A stretch of DNA of 64,000 bases from Polynucleobacter victoriensis (GTDB lineage Bacteria; Pseudomonadota; Gammaproteobacteria; Burkholderiales; Burkholderiaceae), in assembly GCF_900187875.1 (NCBI RefSeq), contig NZ_FYEX01000001.1, positions 1,116,001-1,180,000 on the forward strand, read 5' to 3'. The position numbers and the translations under genes are program-made. How positions within the stretch are numbered: position 1 is the stretch's first letter; each line of letters begins with the position of its first letter. This document shows positions 1-7,344 of this stretch, in pieces. The notes beneath the pieces are model-generated. The model was given only the letters and a program-made list of their open reading frames with translations. It was not told where the DNA came from and searched no databases.

Positions 1-960
1 GACGTCTCGTGGGCAGTAAATGCCTTTTACCGATATTTTTCTCCTCAAATTGGCTTAATTATGGAGACAGAGGTTTGGCCAACGCTTGTTTTATCTGCTA
101 AACGTCATAAGATACCCACAATACTAGTAAATGCTAGGTTATCTAATAGAAGTGCCAAGAGAGCAGCTAGCTTTGGCGCAATTGCTACATACATTTATCA
201 ATCTTTTACAAAGATATTGGCTCAAACTGGTTTGGATGCCAAGCGCTATCAATCACTTCATTTAAATAATGTATTGGTAACTGGTAACTTGAAGTTTGAT
301 GTTGCCGCTAATTCTTCTCAAGTTAATGAAGCATTGCTTTTGAGAAAAGAATTAAATGCAGGCATGCAGATAGTTTGTGCTGCCAGTACACGTGAGGGCG
401 AGGAAGAGTTAATTGTTGCTGCTTGGCAAAAACTCAAACAAGATCACCCCGATTTAAAAAATATTTGCTTATTGATTGTTCCAAGACATCCTCAACGATT
501 TGATGATGTGTATGCATTATTAACCAAGAGTTTTCCTCAGGTGGCACGAAAGTCTTTGCTGAAAACTAACGCAGATTTGGCTACAGCAATTAATCAGCAA
601 GGCATTTTGCTTGGTGACTCAATGGGTGAGATGAGTTTTTATTACGCCTTATCTGACTTCGTGGTGATGGGCGGTAGTTTGCAACCTTTGGGCGGCCAAA
701 ATTTTATTGAGGCATGCGCGCTAGGTAGGCCTATCATTTTGGGGCAGCATACATTCAATTTCCAACAAGCTGGTATTGATGTGATAGATGCTGAGGCTGG
801 GTTGAGAGTCGACGGTATTGAAGGTCTTAGTCAAGCAATGGGATTACTTTTTCTAAATCATGAGCTCAAAGAAGCCATGAGCACCAATGCTCTAGATTTT
901 GCTAACCAACACACTGGGGCAACTCAAAAAATATTAGCTATTGTTCAAGCAAGTCACTAA
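1..960 (+). CDS. waaA: 3-deoxy-D-manno-octulosonic acid (Kdo) transferase, 5' end missing
   Basis: The reading frame is open from base 1, and the METEVWP segment at base 61 is internal rather than a start, because conserved sequence (FYRYFSPQIGLI) precedes it in frame. About 320 residues are visible; the family is usually about 420-430, so roughly the first 100 residues, including the N-terminal catalytic Glu region, lie outside the window. The family transfers Kdo from CMP-Kdo to lipid A precursor at the inner face of the cytoplasmic membrane. Visible support: the METEVWP and NARLSNRSAKR segments typical of WaaA, and the C-terminal GT-B motif GGSLQPLGGQNFIEACALG. The gene ends at TAA 958-960. 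I am confident of the family; transfer of one versus two Kdo residues cannot be read from sequence. Confidence 0.93.
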   Translation, partial: DVSWAVNAFYRYFSPQIGLIMETEVWPTLVLSAKRHKIPTILVNARLSNRSAKRAASFGAIATYIYQSFTKILAQTGLDAKRYQSLHLNNVLVTGNLKFDVAANSSQVNEALLLRKELNAGMQIVCAASTREGEEELIVAAWQKLKQDHPDLKNICLLIVPRHPQRFDDVYALLTKSFPQVARKSLLKTNADLATAINQQGILLGDSMGEMSFYYALSDFVVMGGSLQPLGGQNFIEACALGRPIILGQHTFNFQQAGIDVIDAEAGLRVDGIEGLSQAMGLLFLNHELKEAMSTNALDFANQHTGATQKILAIVQASH

Positions 961-1037
961 TCAAGTACCCCTAACGTTCAAGGGGTTAAATCATCAGCAG
1001 TACAAGCCTAAAAATATTCAGATAGAATTTCTTCAAA

Positions 1038-1139
1038 CCATTGGGGAGTAGCCAGCTCACATATGTGAGTCTTGTATATCGTCAATACGACATGAATATG
1101 TCCGGTATATGAGGGGAATGGGTTCTTGGCGAGACCAAC
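1038..1139 (+). promoter_or_regulatory. yybP-ykoY-type (manganese) riboswitch upstream of the TerC-family gene
   Basis: The 5' signature TTGGGGAGTAGCC (1041-1053) and the 3' signature GGCGAGACCAA (about 1128-1138) match the two conserved strands of the yybP-ykoY aptamer, usually GGGGAGUAGC and GCAAGACC. They can form the basal P1 helix through TTGG and CCAA. Between them lie a perfect hairpin CTCACATATGTGAG (1056-1069) and a second arm around GACAT...ATGTC (1089-1102). The element ends about 5 nt before a ribosome-binding site (AAGAGGG, 1144-1150), and I see no T-tailed terminator between aptamer and gene, so control of translation initiation is more likely than termination. The family senses Mn2+ and commonly precedes TerC/Alx or MntP genes, which fits the downstream gene. 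Confidence 0.85.
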
Positions 1140-1157
1140 TTTTAAGAGGGCGTTCCC

Positions 1158-1844
1158 GTGGATTTTTTATCTTTAAATGCAGTCTGGGCAGTTCTTGCCA
1201 TTATTTTGATTGACCTTGTATTGGCCGGCGACAATGCCCTTGTTATAGGCATGGCTGCAAATCGTTTGCCTCCTGATTTGCGTAAAAAAGCAATTTTTTG
1301 GGGTACTTTTGGTGCCATCGCAATTCGCTTTGTTTCTGTTGCAATCATCACTTACTTAATGATGATTCCTGGGCTTAGATTGGTGGGTGGAGTAGCCTTG
1401 GTTTGGATTGGCTGGAAGCTAGCATTCCAGGAAAGTCATGAAGACGTTAAAGCAGCGGATACATTCTGGTCCGCAATTAGTACGATAGTGATCGCAGATG
1501 CAGTGATGGGCATTGATAATGCATTGGGCATTGCGGCAGCTGCCAATGGCAATTGGTGGTTCATTATCATGGGCTTATTGATTAGCATCCCAGTGGTAAT
1601 TTTTGGTTCTAGTATGGTTACAAAAATACTAGATCGTTGGCCTAATGCGGTATTTGTTGGCAGCTTTGTTCTATTCGCTGTTGCAGTTCAAATGGTGATT
1701 AAAGAGCCACTGTTTGCCTCTACCTTAAGTTCAATAGATGGCTGGCTGTTGAAATTGTTGCCTTGGTTATTTGCAATTGGCGCTACAGCTTTTCAATTTA
1801 ATCTATCAAAGAAAGCCTCTAAAGGTATGGCAGCGGCTATTTAG
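1158..1844 (+). CDS. TerC/Alx-family integral membrane protein (probable Mn2+ efflux or metal homeostasis)
   Basis: A 228-residue, very hydrophobic protein with about seven predicted membrane spans. It carries two TerC-family Asp-Asn motifs inside helices: LAGDNALVIG near residues 23-32, and GIDNALGIAAA in the second half. The start is GTG at 1158, chosen because AAGAGGG lies 7 bases upstream and no ATG precedes it in frame; the next ATG is about 30 codons in and would remove the first helix and its motif. The gene sits directly behind a yybP-ykoY-type riboswitch, which supports a role in exporting or buffering manganese. The tellurite-resistance name is historical. It is transcribed alone and ends at a strong hairpin shared with the convergent secF operon. 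Confidence 0.88.
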   Translation: MDFLSLNAVWAVLAIILIDLVLAGDNALVIGMAANRLPPDLRKKAIFWGTFGAIAIRFVSVAIITYLMMIPGLRLVGGVALVWIGWKLAFQESHEDVKAADTFWSAISTIVIADAVMGIDNALGIAAAANGNWWFIIMGLLISIPVVIFGSSMVTKILDRWPNAVFVGSFVLFAVAVQMVIKEPLFASTLSSIDGWLLKLLPWLFAIGATAFQFNLSKKASKGMAAAI

Positions 1845-1864
1845 TAATGTAATTACATTACAAA

Positions 1865-1896
1865 TAAAAAAGCGGGCAATGCCCGCTTTTTTAATG
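1865..1896. terminator. Bidirectional rho-independent terminator between the TerC gene and secF
   Basis: A 7-bp stem AGCGGGC (1871-1877) / GCCCGCT (1881-1887) with a 3-nt loop is flanked by six A on the left and a T run on the right. It therefore has a T tail on both strands. It lies 20 bp past the TerC-gene stop and just past the secF stop on the minus strand. Confidence 0.9.
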
Positions 1897-1912
1897 CCTC
1901 AATATTGGCTAT

Positions 1913-2890
1913 TTAAACTTGAGCGCCAAAGTTTGGATCATCACTATTGCTAGCATTAGGATTTGCTTTTGTTTCTGGAGTTAATAAATCTTCGCGCTTA
2001 ATTCCAAACCACATTGCTAAAGCAGCAGCCACGAAAACAGATGAGTAGATACCAAACAAAATACCAATCGTTAGAGCTAGTGCAAAGTAGTACAGAGTAG
2101 GGCCGCCAAATAGAAGCATCGCAAGAACCATCATTTGTGTGCTGCCGTGAGTGATGATTGTGCGGCTGGTGGTGCTGGTGATGGCGTTATCAATAATTGC
2201 AGAAACTTCCATCTTTCTGTATTTGCGGAAGTTTTCTCTAATACGGTCAAAAATAACAACTGATTCGTTAACTGAATAACCTAAAACTGCTAAAACAGCC
2301 GCTAAAACAGATAGGGAGAATTCCCATTGAAAGAGGGCGAAGAATCCCAGAATGATTACGACGTCATGTAAGTTAGCCAAGATGCCGGCAAGAGCAAATT
2401 TCCACTCAAAGCGAATAGATAAATAAATAACGATGCCGAGGACAACAAATAAAAGCGCTAGCAAGCCATCTGTTGCTAATTCTTTACCAACCTGCGGTCC
2501 AACAAATTCAACGCGCTTTAATTTAACGTCATCTTGAGAGGCTTTTAAAGTTGTTAATACTTGATCACTTTGTTGTGCTGATGAAATAACTTGGCCATCA
2601 GCCCCCTTTTGTAGTGGCAAACGGATTAAAACGTCTTTAGAGCTGCCAAAGTTTTGAACTTGAACATCTTGATAGCCCAACTTAGTTAAATCGTCTCTGA
2701 TTGAATTTAATGGGGCAGCTTGTGTATAGCTAACTTCCATCACAGTGCCGCCTGTGAATTCCACTGATAGATGCAAACCTTTAGTGCTCAAGAAAAAGAT
2801 CGCGGCAACAAATGTTAACGCTGATATGACATTTAGCACCAATGCATGGCGCATAAAGGGAATGTCACGACGGATACGGAAAAATTCCAT
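1913..2890 (-). CDS. secF: Protein translocase subunit SecF
   Basis: A 325-residue RND-type membrane protein that partners SecD to use the proton motive force in the late stages of Sec-dependent export. Features seen: an N-terminal membrane helix (about residues 17-37), a periplasmic domain containing EFTGGTVMEVSY, and a cluster of five C-terminal membrane helices with the SecF signature NESVVIFDRIRENFRKYR. The length is typical. It is the last gene of the queA-tgt-yajC-secD-secF run, 14 bp behind secD, and the operon ends at the bidirectional terminator at 1865-1896. The order yajC-secD-secF is conserved in proteobacteria. Confidence 0.97.
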   Translation of the reverse strand: MEFFRIRRDIPFMRHALVLNVISALTFVAAIFFLSTKGLHLSVEFTGGTVMEVSYTQAAPLNSIRDDLTKLGYQDVQVQNFGSSKDVLIRLPLQKGADGQVISSAQQSDQVLTTLKASQDDVKLKRVEFVGPQVGKELATDGLLALLFVVLGIVIYLSIRFEWKFALAGILANLHDVVIILGFFALFQWEFSLSVLAAVLAVLGYSVNESVVIFDRIRENFRKYRKMEVSAIIDNAITSTTSRTIITHGSTQMMVLAMLLFGGPTLYYFALALTIGILFGIYSSVFVAAALAMWFGIKREDLLTPETKANPNASNSDDPNFGAQV

Positions 2891-2904
2891 GGCTAATATT
2901 CCTT

Positions 2905-4761
2905 TTATTCAGTTGGGCGCCAAACTTGGCCAATAGATAGTTTTTCAAGTTTCTTTTTGCGGCCATACCAAAGATTGGCGAGGCCTCTAGCAAAGAAAAC
3001 TGCAGAGAACATTGAAGTCAAAATACCTAAGCTATGAACAACAGCAAAGCCTCTAACTGGGCCTGAGCCAAATGCAAGCAACGCAACACCAGCAATTAGT
3101 GTGGTGATGTTTGAGTCAAGGATGGTTCCCCATGCTTTTTCAAAGCCTGTGGCAATTGCTGCTTGTGGGCTGGCGCCTGAGCGTAGTTCTTCACGAATAC
3201 GTTCATTGATTAGAACGTTTGAGTCAATCGCCATACCTAAGGCTAAAGCCATAGCTGCAATACCTGGCAAAGTTAAGGTGGCTTGCAGCATAGAGAGGAT
3301 GGCGACTAATAGAAATAAATTAACTGCCAATGCGACGACTGAAAATGCGCCAAAAAGTAGGTAGTAGGCAATCATGAAGATTGCGATAGCGCAAAATCCG
3401 TAAATAACTGAATTGAAACCTTTGGCGATATTGTCAGCACCCAAACTTGGACCAATTGTTCTTTCTTCAATGATTTCCATAGGGGCTGCTAGTGAGCCTG
3501 CACGTAGCAACAGTGCTAAGTCATTGGCGCTTTCAGTGCTTGGTTGACCGGTGATTTGGAATTTTGATCCAAATTCACTTTGAATAGTCGCAACTGTCAA
3601 AACTTCTCCGCGACCTTTTTCAAACAAGATCATACCCATTGGTTTACCAATGTTTTCACGTGTAACTTCTTGCATTACGCGGCCACCAGCAGAATCTAAG
3701 GTGATGTTCACAGATGGACGTTGATTGTTATCAAAGCCTGCAGATGCGCTAGTAATTCTGTCGCCACTAAATATCACTGATTTTTTAAAAACGACTTGGC
3801 GACCATCACCAGTTTTGAAAACATCAGATCCTGGAGGAGGTAGTTCTCCAGATAGAAGGTATGTCTTAACTGGATCGGCCAAGCGAGATTCTAGAGTTGC
3901 GGTTCTGCCGATAATGTCTTTTGCCCTAGCTGTATCCTGCACGCCAGGTAGTTGAACGATGATGCGATCTTGACCTTGTTGCTGAATAACTGGTTCTGCC
4001 ACGCCTAATTCGTTGACGCGATTATGTAACGTGGTGATGTTCTGTTTAACCGCATTTTCTTGAACTTCTTTGATGGCGGAAGCTTTAAATTCGCCAACTA
4101 ATTTAAAACCATCCGCTGATTTTTGTGAGTTGAACTCTAGGTCAGGGATGTTTTTATTGAGTAGTAATCTTGCCGCGAGTGCCTCATCTTCTTTAGCAAA
4201 TTTGATGATGATTGAATCATTTTGACGTTCTACGCCAGAGTGACGAATTGATTTTTCACGTAGCTGTGATCTTGCATCGGCGCTTAGGCTTTCAATTTTC
4301 TTTTGTAGTGCGCCACGCATATCAACTTGAAGTAAGAAGTGGACTCCACCTCTTAGGTCTAAGCCTAGATACATCGGCATGGCACCCATAGAGCCTAACC
4401 ACGCTGGCGTGTTAGAAATCAAATTCAATGCAATGACATAACTTGGGTCATTACTGTCTGGGTTGAGTGCTTTTTGTAAAGTGTCTTTTACTTTTAATTG
4501 GTTGTCGGTGCTATCTAAACGGATCTTGATGGTGCCGTTAGCGCCAATTCTTTCAAATTGAATGCCTGTGGGCTGGATTTGTGCATTGCTCAAAATTTGA
4601 GTAATGCGTTCTTGTGTGCCCAAATCAATTTTGACAGTCACTTTACCCGCTGAAACTTGTACAGCTGGTGCCTCCCCAAAGAAATTAGGAAGGGTATAAA
4701 TGGCTCCAATTAAGAGAGCCACAGCAATTACTAGGTATTTCCACAGCGGGTAACGATTCAT
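2905..4761 (-). CDS. secD: Protein translocase subunit SecD
   Basis: A 618-residue inner-membrane protein, the larger half of the SecDF accessory complex. It has one N-terminal membrane helix (YLVIAVALLIGAIYTLPNFF), a large periplasmic P1 head, the GLDLRGGVHFLLQVD motif that begins the SecD signature, and five C-terminal membrane helices. The helix-4 motif MAIDSNVLINERIREELR lies near residue 512; its Asp and Arg are the residues linked to proton use in the family. The length agrees with E. coli SecD (615). It lies 12 bp downstream of yajC and 14 bp upstream of secF. Confidence 0.97.
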   Translation of the reverse strand: MNRYPLWKYLVIAVALLIGAIYTLPNFFGEAPAVQVSAGKVTVKIDLGTQERITQILSNAQIQPTGIQFERIGANGTIKIRLDSTDNQLKVKDTLQKALNPDSNDPSYVIALNLISNTPAWLGSMGAMPMYLGLDLRGGVHFLLQVDMRGALQKKIESLSADARSQLREKSIRHSGVERQNDSIIIKFAKEDEALAARLLLNKNIPDLEFNSQKSADGFKLVGEFKASAIKEVQENAVKQNITTLHNRVNELGVAEPVIQQQGQDRIIVQLPGVQDTARAKDIIGRTATLESRLADPVKTYLLSGELPPPGSDVFKTGDGRQVVFKKSVIFSGDRITSASAGFDNNQRPSVNITLDSAGGRVMQEVTRENIGKPMGMILFEKGRGEVLTVATIQSEFGSKFQITGQPSTESANDLALLLRAGSLAAPMEIIEERTIGPSLGADNIAKGFNSVIYGFCAIAIFMIAYYLLFGAFSVVALAVNLFLLVAILSMLQATLTLPGIAAMALALGMAIDSNVLINERIREELRSGASPQAAIATGFEKAWGTILDSNITTLIAGVALLAFGSGPVRGFAVVHSLGILTSMFSAVFFARGLANLWYGRKKKLEKLSIGQVWRPTE

Positions 4762-4773
4762 GCCAAATCTTTC

Positions 4774-5094
4774 TTAGATAGCTTTGATAGTGCCTTTAGG
4801 CAAAACAGCCGTTACTGCGCTTTTTTGCATTTTTACTTCTGTACCTGGGAGTAGTTCAACTGTCACATATGGGTCTTTAAGATTTGTTACTTTGCCCATT
4901 AGGCCGCCAACAGTCACAACTTCATCACCAACAGCCAATGCCTCTAGCATGTTTTTGAGTTCTTTTTGGCGCTTCATTTGCGGACGAATCATGACAAAAT
5001 ACAACACCGCAAACATCAAAATTAATGGCAAAAAGCCCATAATGCCGCCACTTTCCGCTCCAGCGGCTTGCGCATATGCGTTGCTAATAAACAT
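4774..5094 (-). CDS. yajC: Sec translocon accessory protein YajC
   Basis: A 106-residue single-span membrane protein, of usual YajC length. The N-terminus is followed by a hydrophobic helix (GFLPLILMFAVLYFVMIRPQMKR) and then the cytoplasmic KxxxMLxxLxxGDEVVTxGGxxGKV region that defines the family (here LKNMLEALAVGDEVVTVGGLMG). A good ribosome-binding site, GGAGGAAA, precedes the ATG. YajC binds the SecDF holo-translocon but is not essential in E. coli. It lies between tgt and secD, as in most proteobacteria. Confidence 0.96.
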   Translation of the reverse strand: MFISNAYAQAAGAESGGIMGFLPLILMFAVLYFVMIRPQMKRQKELKNMLEALAVGDEVVTVGGLMGKVTNLKDPYVTVELLPGTEVKMQKSAVTAVLPKGTIKAI

Positions 5095-5123
5095 GTTATT
5101 TCCTCCAATTAGAAACTAGGATT

Positions 5124-6278
5124 TTACCCTGTAGTTTCAAGCACGCCTATGGCGCGATTTTGGTGGAATTCCTTAATAAATTCAGGGAATTGATCCTGAT
5201 CTAGAGCATCCCGTATTTCGGACATTAAATTCAGGTAGTAGTGGATGTTATGAATCGTATTTAACTGCGACCCTAAAATCTCATTCGCTTTTTGTAAATG
5301 ATGTAAATATGACCTAGAGAAGTTACGGCATGTGTAGCAGCTGCAAGTTGGATCTAATGGTCTGGTGTCTGTTTTAAATGATGCATTTCTGAGCTTTAAG
5401 TCACCAAAACGCGTAAATAGCCAACCGTTTCTGGCGTTGCGTGTTGGCATGACGCAGTCAAACATATCAATACCTTGGCTAACTCCTAGTACCAAATCCT
5501 CTGGTGTGCCCACGCCCATCAGATAGTGAGGCTTGTTTTCTGGAAGCTTGGGTCCAATATGACTTAAGATTCTTTCAAATTCTGGCTTTGGTTCTCCGAC
5601 TGATAGGCCGCCAATGGCAATACCGTCGAAATCTTGTTGTGAAACGCCGTCTAGTGACACATCTCTTAAATGCTCAAACATCCCGCCTTGAACAATTCCG
5701 AATAGAGCATTACCAGTATCAAGATCTCTAAAGCGCTTAATTGATCTCTCTCCCCAGCGAAGTGATAGTTCTAGTGAGTTTTTAACGGTTTTTTCATCGG
5801 TAGGAATGCCGTTTGTTTCGTAGGGTGTGCATTCATCAAACTGCATTGCAATATCGCTATTGAGTTCTGCCTGAATTTCCATGGAGATTTCAGGAGACAT
5901 GAATAGCTTATCGCCATTAACGGGTGAGGCAAATGCCACACCTTCTTCTGTGATTTTTCTGAGTGCGCCTAAGCTAAATACTTGGAATCCGCCAGAGTCA
6001 GTGAGAATTGGCTTTTTCCAACCCATGAAGTCATGTAAGCCATGATGTTGATTAATGACTTCAAGGCCAGGTCTAAGCCACAAGTGAAAGGTGTTTCCTA
6101 GAATGATTTGTGCTTGAGCTTCTTCTAAGTCTCTTGGCGTCATGCCTTTGACTGTGCCGTAGGTTCCCACTGGCATAAAGATAGGTGTTTGTACTTTGCC
6201 ATGCGGCAAACTCACTTCACCTCTGCGAGCGTGTGTACGACTATCTTTTTTGATGAGTTTGAAGTTAAGTGGTTTCAT
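5124..6278 (-). CDS. tgt: Queuine tRNA-ribosyltransferase (tRNA-guanine transglycosylase)
   Basis: A 384-residue TIM-barrel enzyme that exchanges G34 for preQ1 in tRNAs with GUN anticodons. The catalytic segments are visible: LTDSGGFQVFSLG (first Asp), GGLSVGEPK, and FDCVMPTRNARNG (nucleophile Asp with tRNA contacts). The structural zinc site is intact: Cys312, Cys314, Cys317 (TCSCYTC) and His343, at the same spacing as the E. coli enzyme. The start overlaps the queA stop by 4 bp, so the two consecutive enzymes of queuosine synthesis are translationally coupled. Confidence 0.97.
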   Translation of the reverse strand: MKPLNFKLIKKDSRTHARRGEVSLPHGKVQTPIFMPVGTYGTVKGMTPRDLEEAQAQIILGNTFHLWLRPGLEVINQHHGLHDFMGWKKPILTDSGGFQVFSLGALRKITEEGVAFASPVNGDKLFMSPEISMEIQAELNSDIAMQFDECTPYETNGIPTDEKTVKNSLELSLRWGERSIKRFRDLDTGNALFGIVQGGMFEHLRDVSLDGVSQQDFDGIAIGGLSVGEPKPEFERILSHIGPKLPENKPHYLMGVGTPEDLVLGVSQGIDMFDCVMPTRNARNGWLFTRFGDLKLRNASFKTDTRPLDPTCSCYTCRNFSRSYLHHLQKANEILGSQLNTIHNIHYYLNLMSEIRDALDQDQFPEFIKEFHQNRAIGVLETTG

Positions 6279-7312
6279 TGACGAGTTAAAAACATAGCAT
6301 CGCCATAACTAAAGAAGCGATATTGTTGTGTAATGGCATGATCATAAGCTTTTCTGATGGGTTCAACCCCAGCAAAAGCGCTCACAAGCATTAATAAAGT
6401 AGAGCAGGGTAAATGAAAGTTGGTGATTAGCTTATCAATCACTTTAAATGTGTAGCCTGGCGTAATAAATAATCTGGTCTCACCCTCTGTGATGCCGAGC
6501 TCTGCACTTGATTCTAGGGCTCTGAGGCTGGTGGTGCCTACAGCAATGATGCTGCCGCCTAGGCGTTTAGCCTCATCAATCGCCATTTGAGTTTCTTTGG
6601 GGATTGAGAACCATTCGCTGTGCATTTTGTGTTCGGATAAATCTTCTGTGCGAACGGGGGTAAATGTGCCTGCACCAACATGCAATGTGATTGTTGCGTA
6701 TTGCGTTCCTTTGGCTTTGATTTTTTCAAGTAAATGCTCATCAAAGTGCAGCCCTGCCGTGGGTGCTGCTACTGCGCCTGGATTTTTTGCCACAACTGTT
6801 TGGTATCTCTGTTGGTCATCAGAGTTCGCTTGATGTGTGATGTAAGGAGGTAATGGCAGTTGACCATATTTCTCAAGAAGAGGAATGCAGGCTGATGAAA
6901 ATTCCACTTCGTAAAAAGGACTGTTGAGCTCTTGTCGACCAATGACTTTGATGGAAAAACCATCATCTGCATGGCCGATCAATATTTGATTGCCAGGTTT
7001 AGGTGGCTTTGATGCTCTGATTTGAACTACTGCTTTGTTTGTGTCAATGATTCTTTCTAGGAGAACCTCAACAGCTCCACCGCTTTCTTTTTTACCAAAA
7101 AGTCGAGCCGGAATTACTTTGGTATCGTTAAAAATGAGTAAATCATTCGGTTTAAGAAGTTCAAGAAGGTCGGTAAACTGTTTATCTTCTATGATTGGTT
7201 CTTGATTAATAGTTTGATTAAGTACTAATAACCTGCTTGAGCTTCTGTCTGGCAGGGGGTGTTGAGCAATTAACTCAGGTGGCAAGTTGTAGTTAAAGTC
7301 AGAAAGACGCAT
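6275..7312 (-). CDS. queA: S-adenosylmethionine:tRNA ribosyltransferase-isomerase
   Basis: A 345-residue enzyme that transfers and isomerises the ribosyl group of SAM onto preQ1-modified tRNA, giving epoxyqueuosine. Family segments: MRLSDFNYNLPPELIAQHP at the N-terminus, DRSSSRLLVL, FNDTKVIPARLFG, GAVAAPTAGLHFD and TLHVGAGTFTPVR. The length is normal. It is the first gene of the queA-tgt-yajC-secDF run and is divergent from recG, only 32 bp away, so both promoters must overlap in a very short space. Confidence 0.97.
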   Translation of the reverse strand: MRLSDFNYNLPPELIAQHPLPDRSSSRLLVLNQTINQEPIIEDKQFTDLLELLKPNDLLIFNDTKVIPARLFGKKESGGAVEVLLERIIDTNKAVVQIRASKPPKPGNQILIGHADDGFSIKVIGRQELNSPFYEVEFSSACIPLLEKYGQLPLPPYITHQANSDDQQRYQTVVAKNPGAVAAPTAGLHFDEHLLEKIKAKGTQYATITLHVGAGTFTPVRTEDLSEHKMHSEWFSIPKETQMAIDEAKRLGGSIIAVGTTSLRALESSAELGITEGETRLFITPGYTFKVIDKLITNFHLPCSTLLMLVSAFAGVEPIRKAYDHAITQQYRFFSYGDAMFLTRQ

Positions 7313-7344
7313 TACAGTCCCATTGGAACATTACTATTTAATTA

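Noticed and set aside
964..990. ACCCCT...AGGGGT hairpin after waaA
   Set aside because: The six-base stem has an 8-nt loop and no T tract. It may be a weak end of the waaA transcript, but the support is too thin to annotate.
4784..5119. A 111-codon open frame on the plus strand over yajC
   Set aside because: It is antisense to a conserved gene with no recognisable domain or ribosome-binding site.
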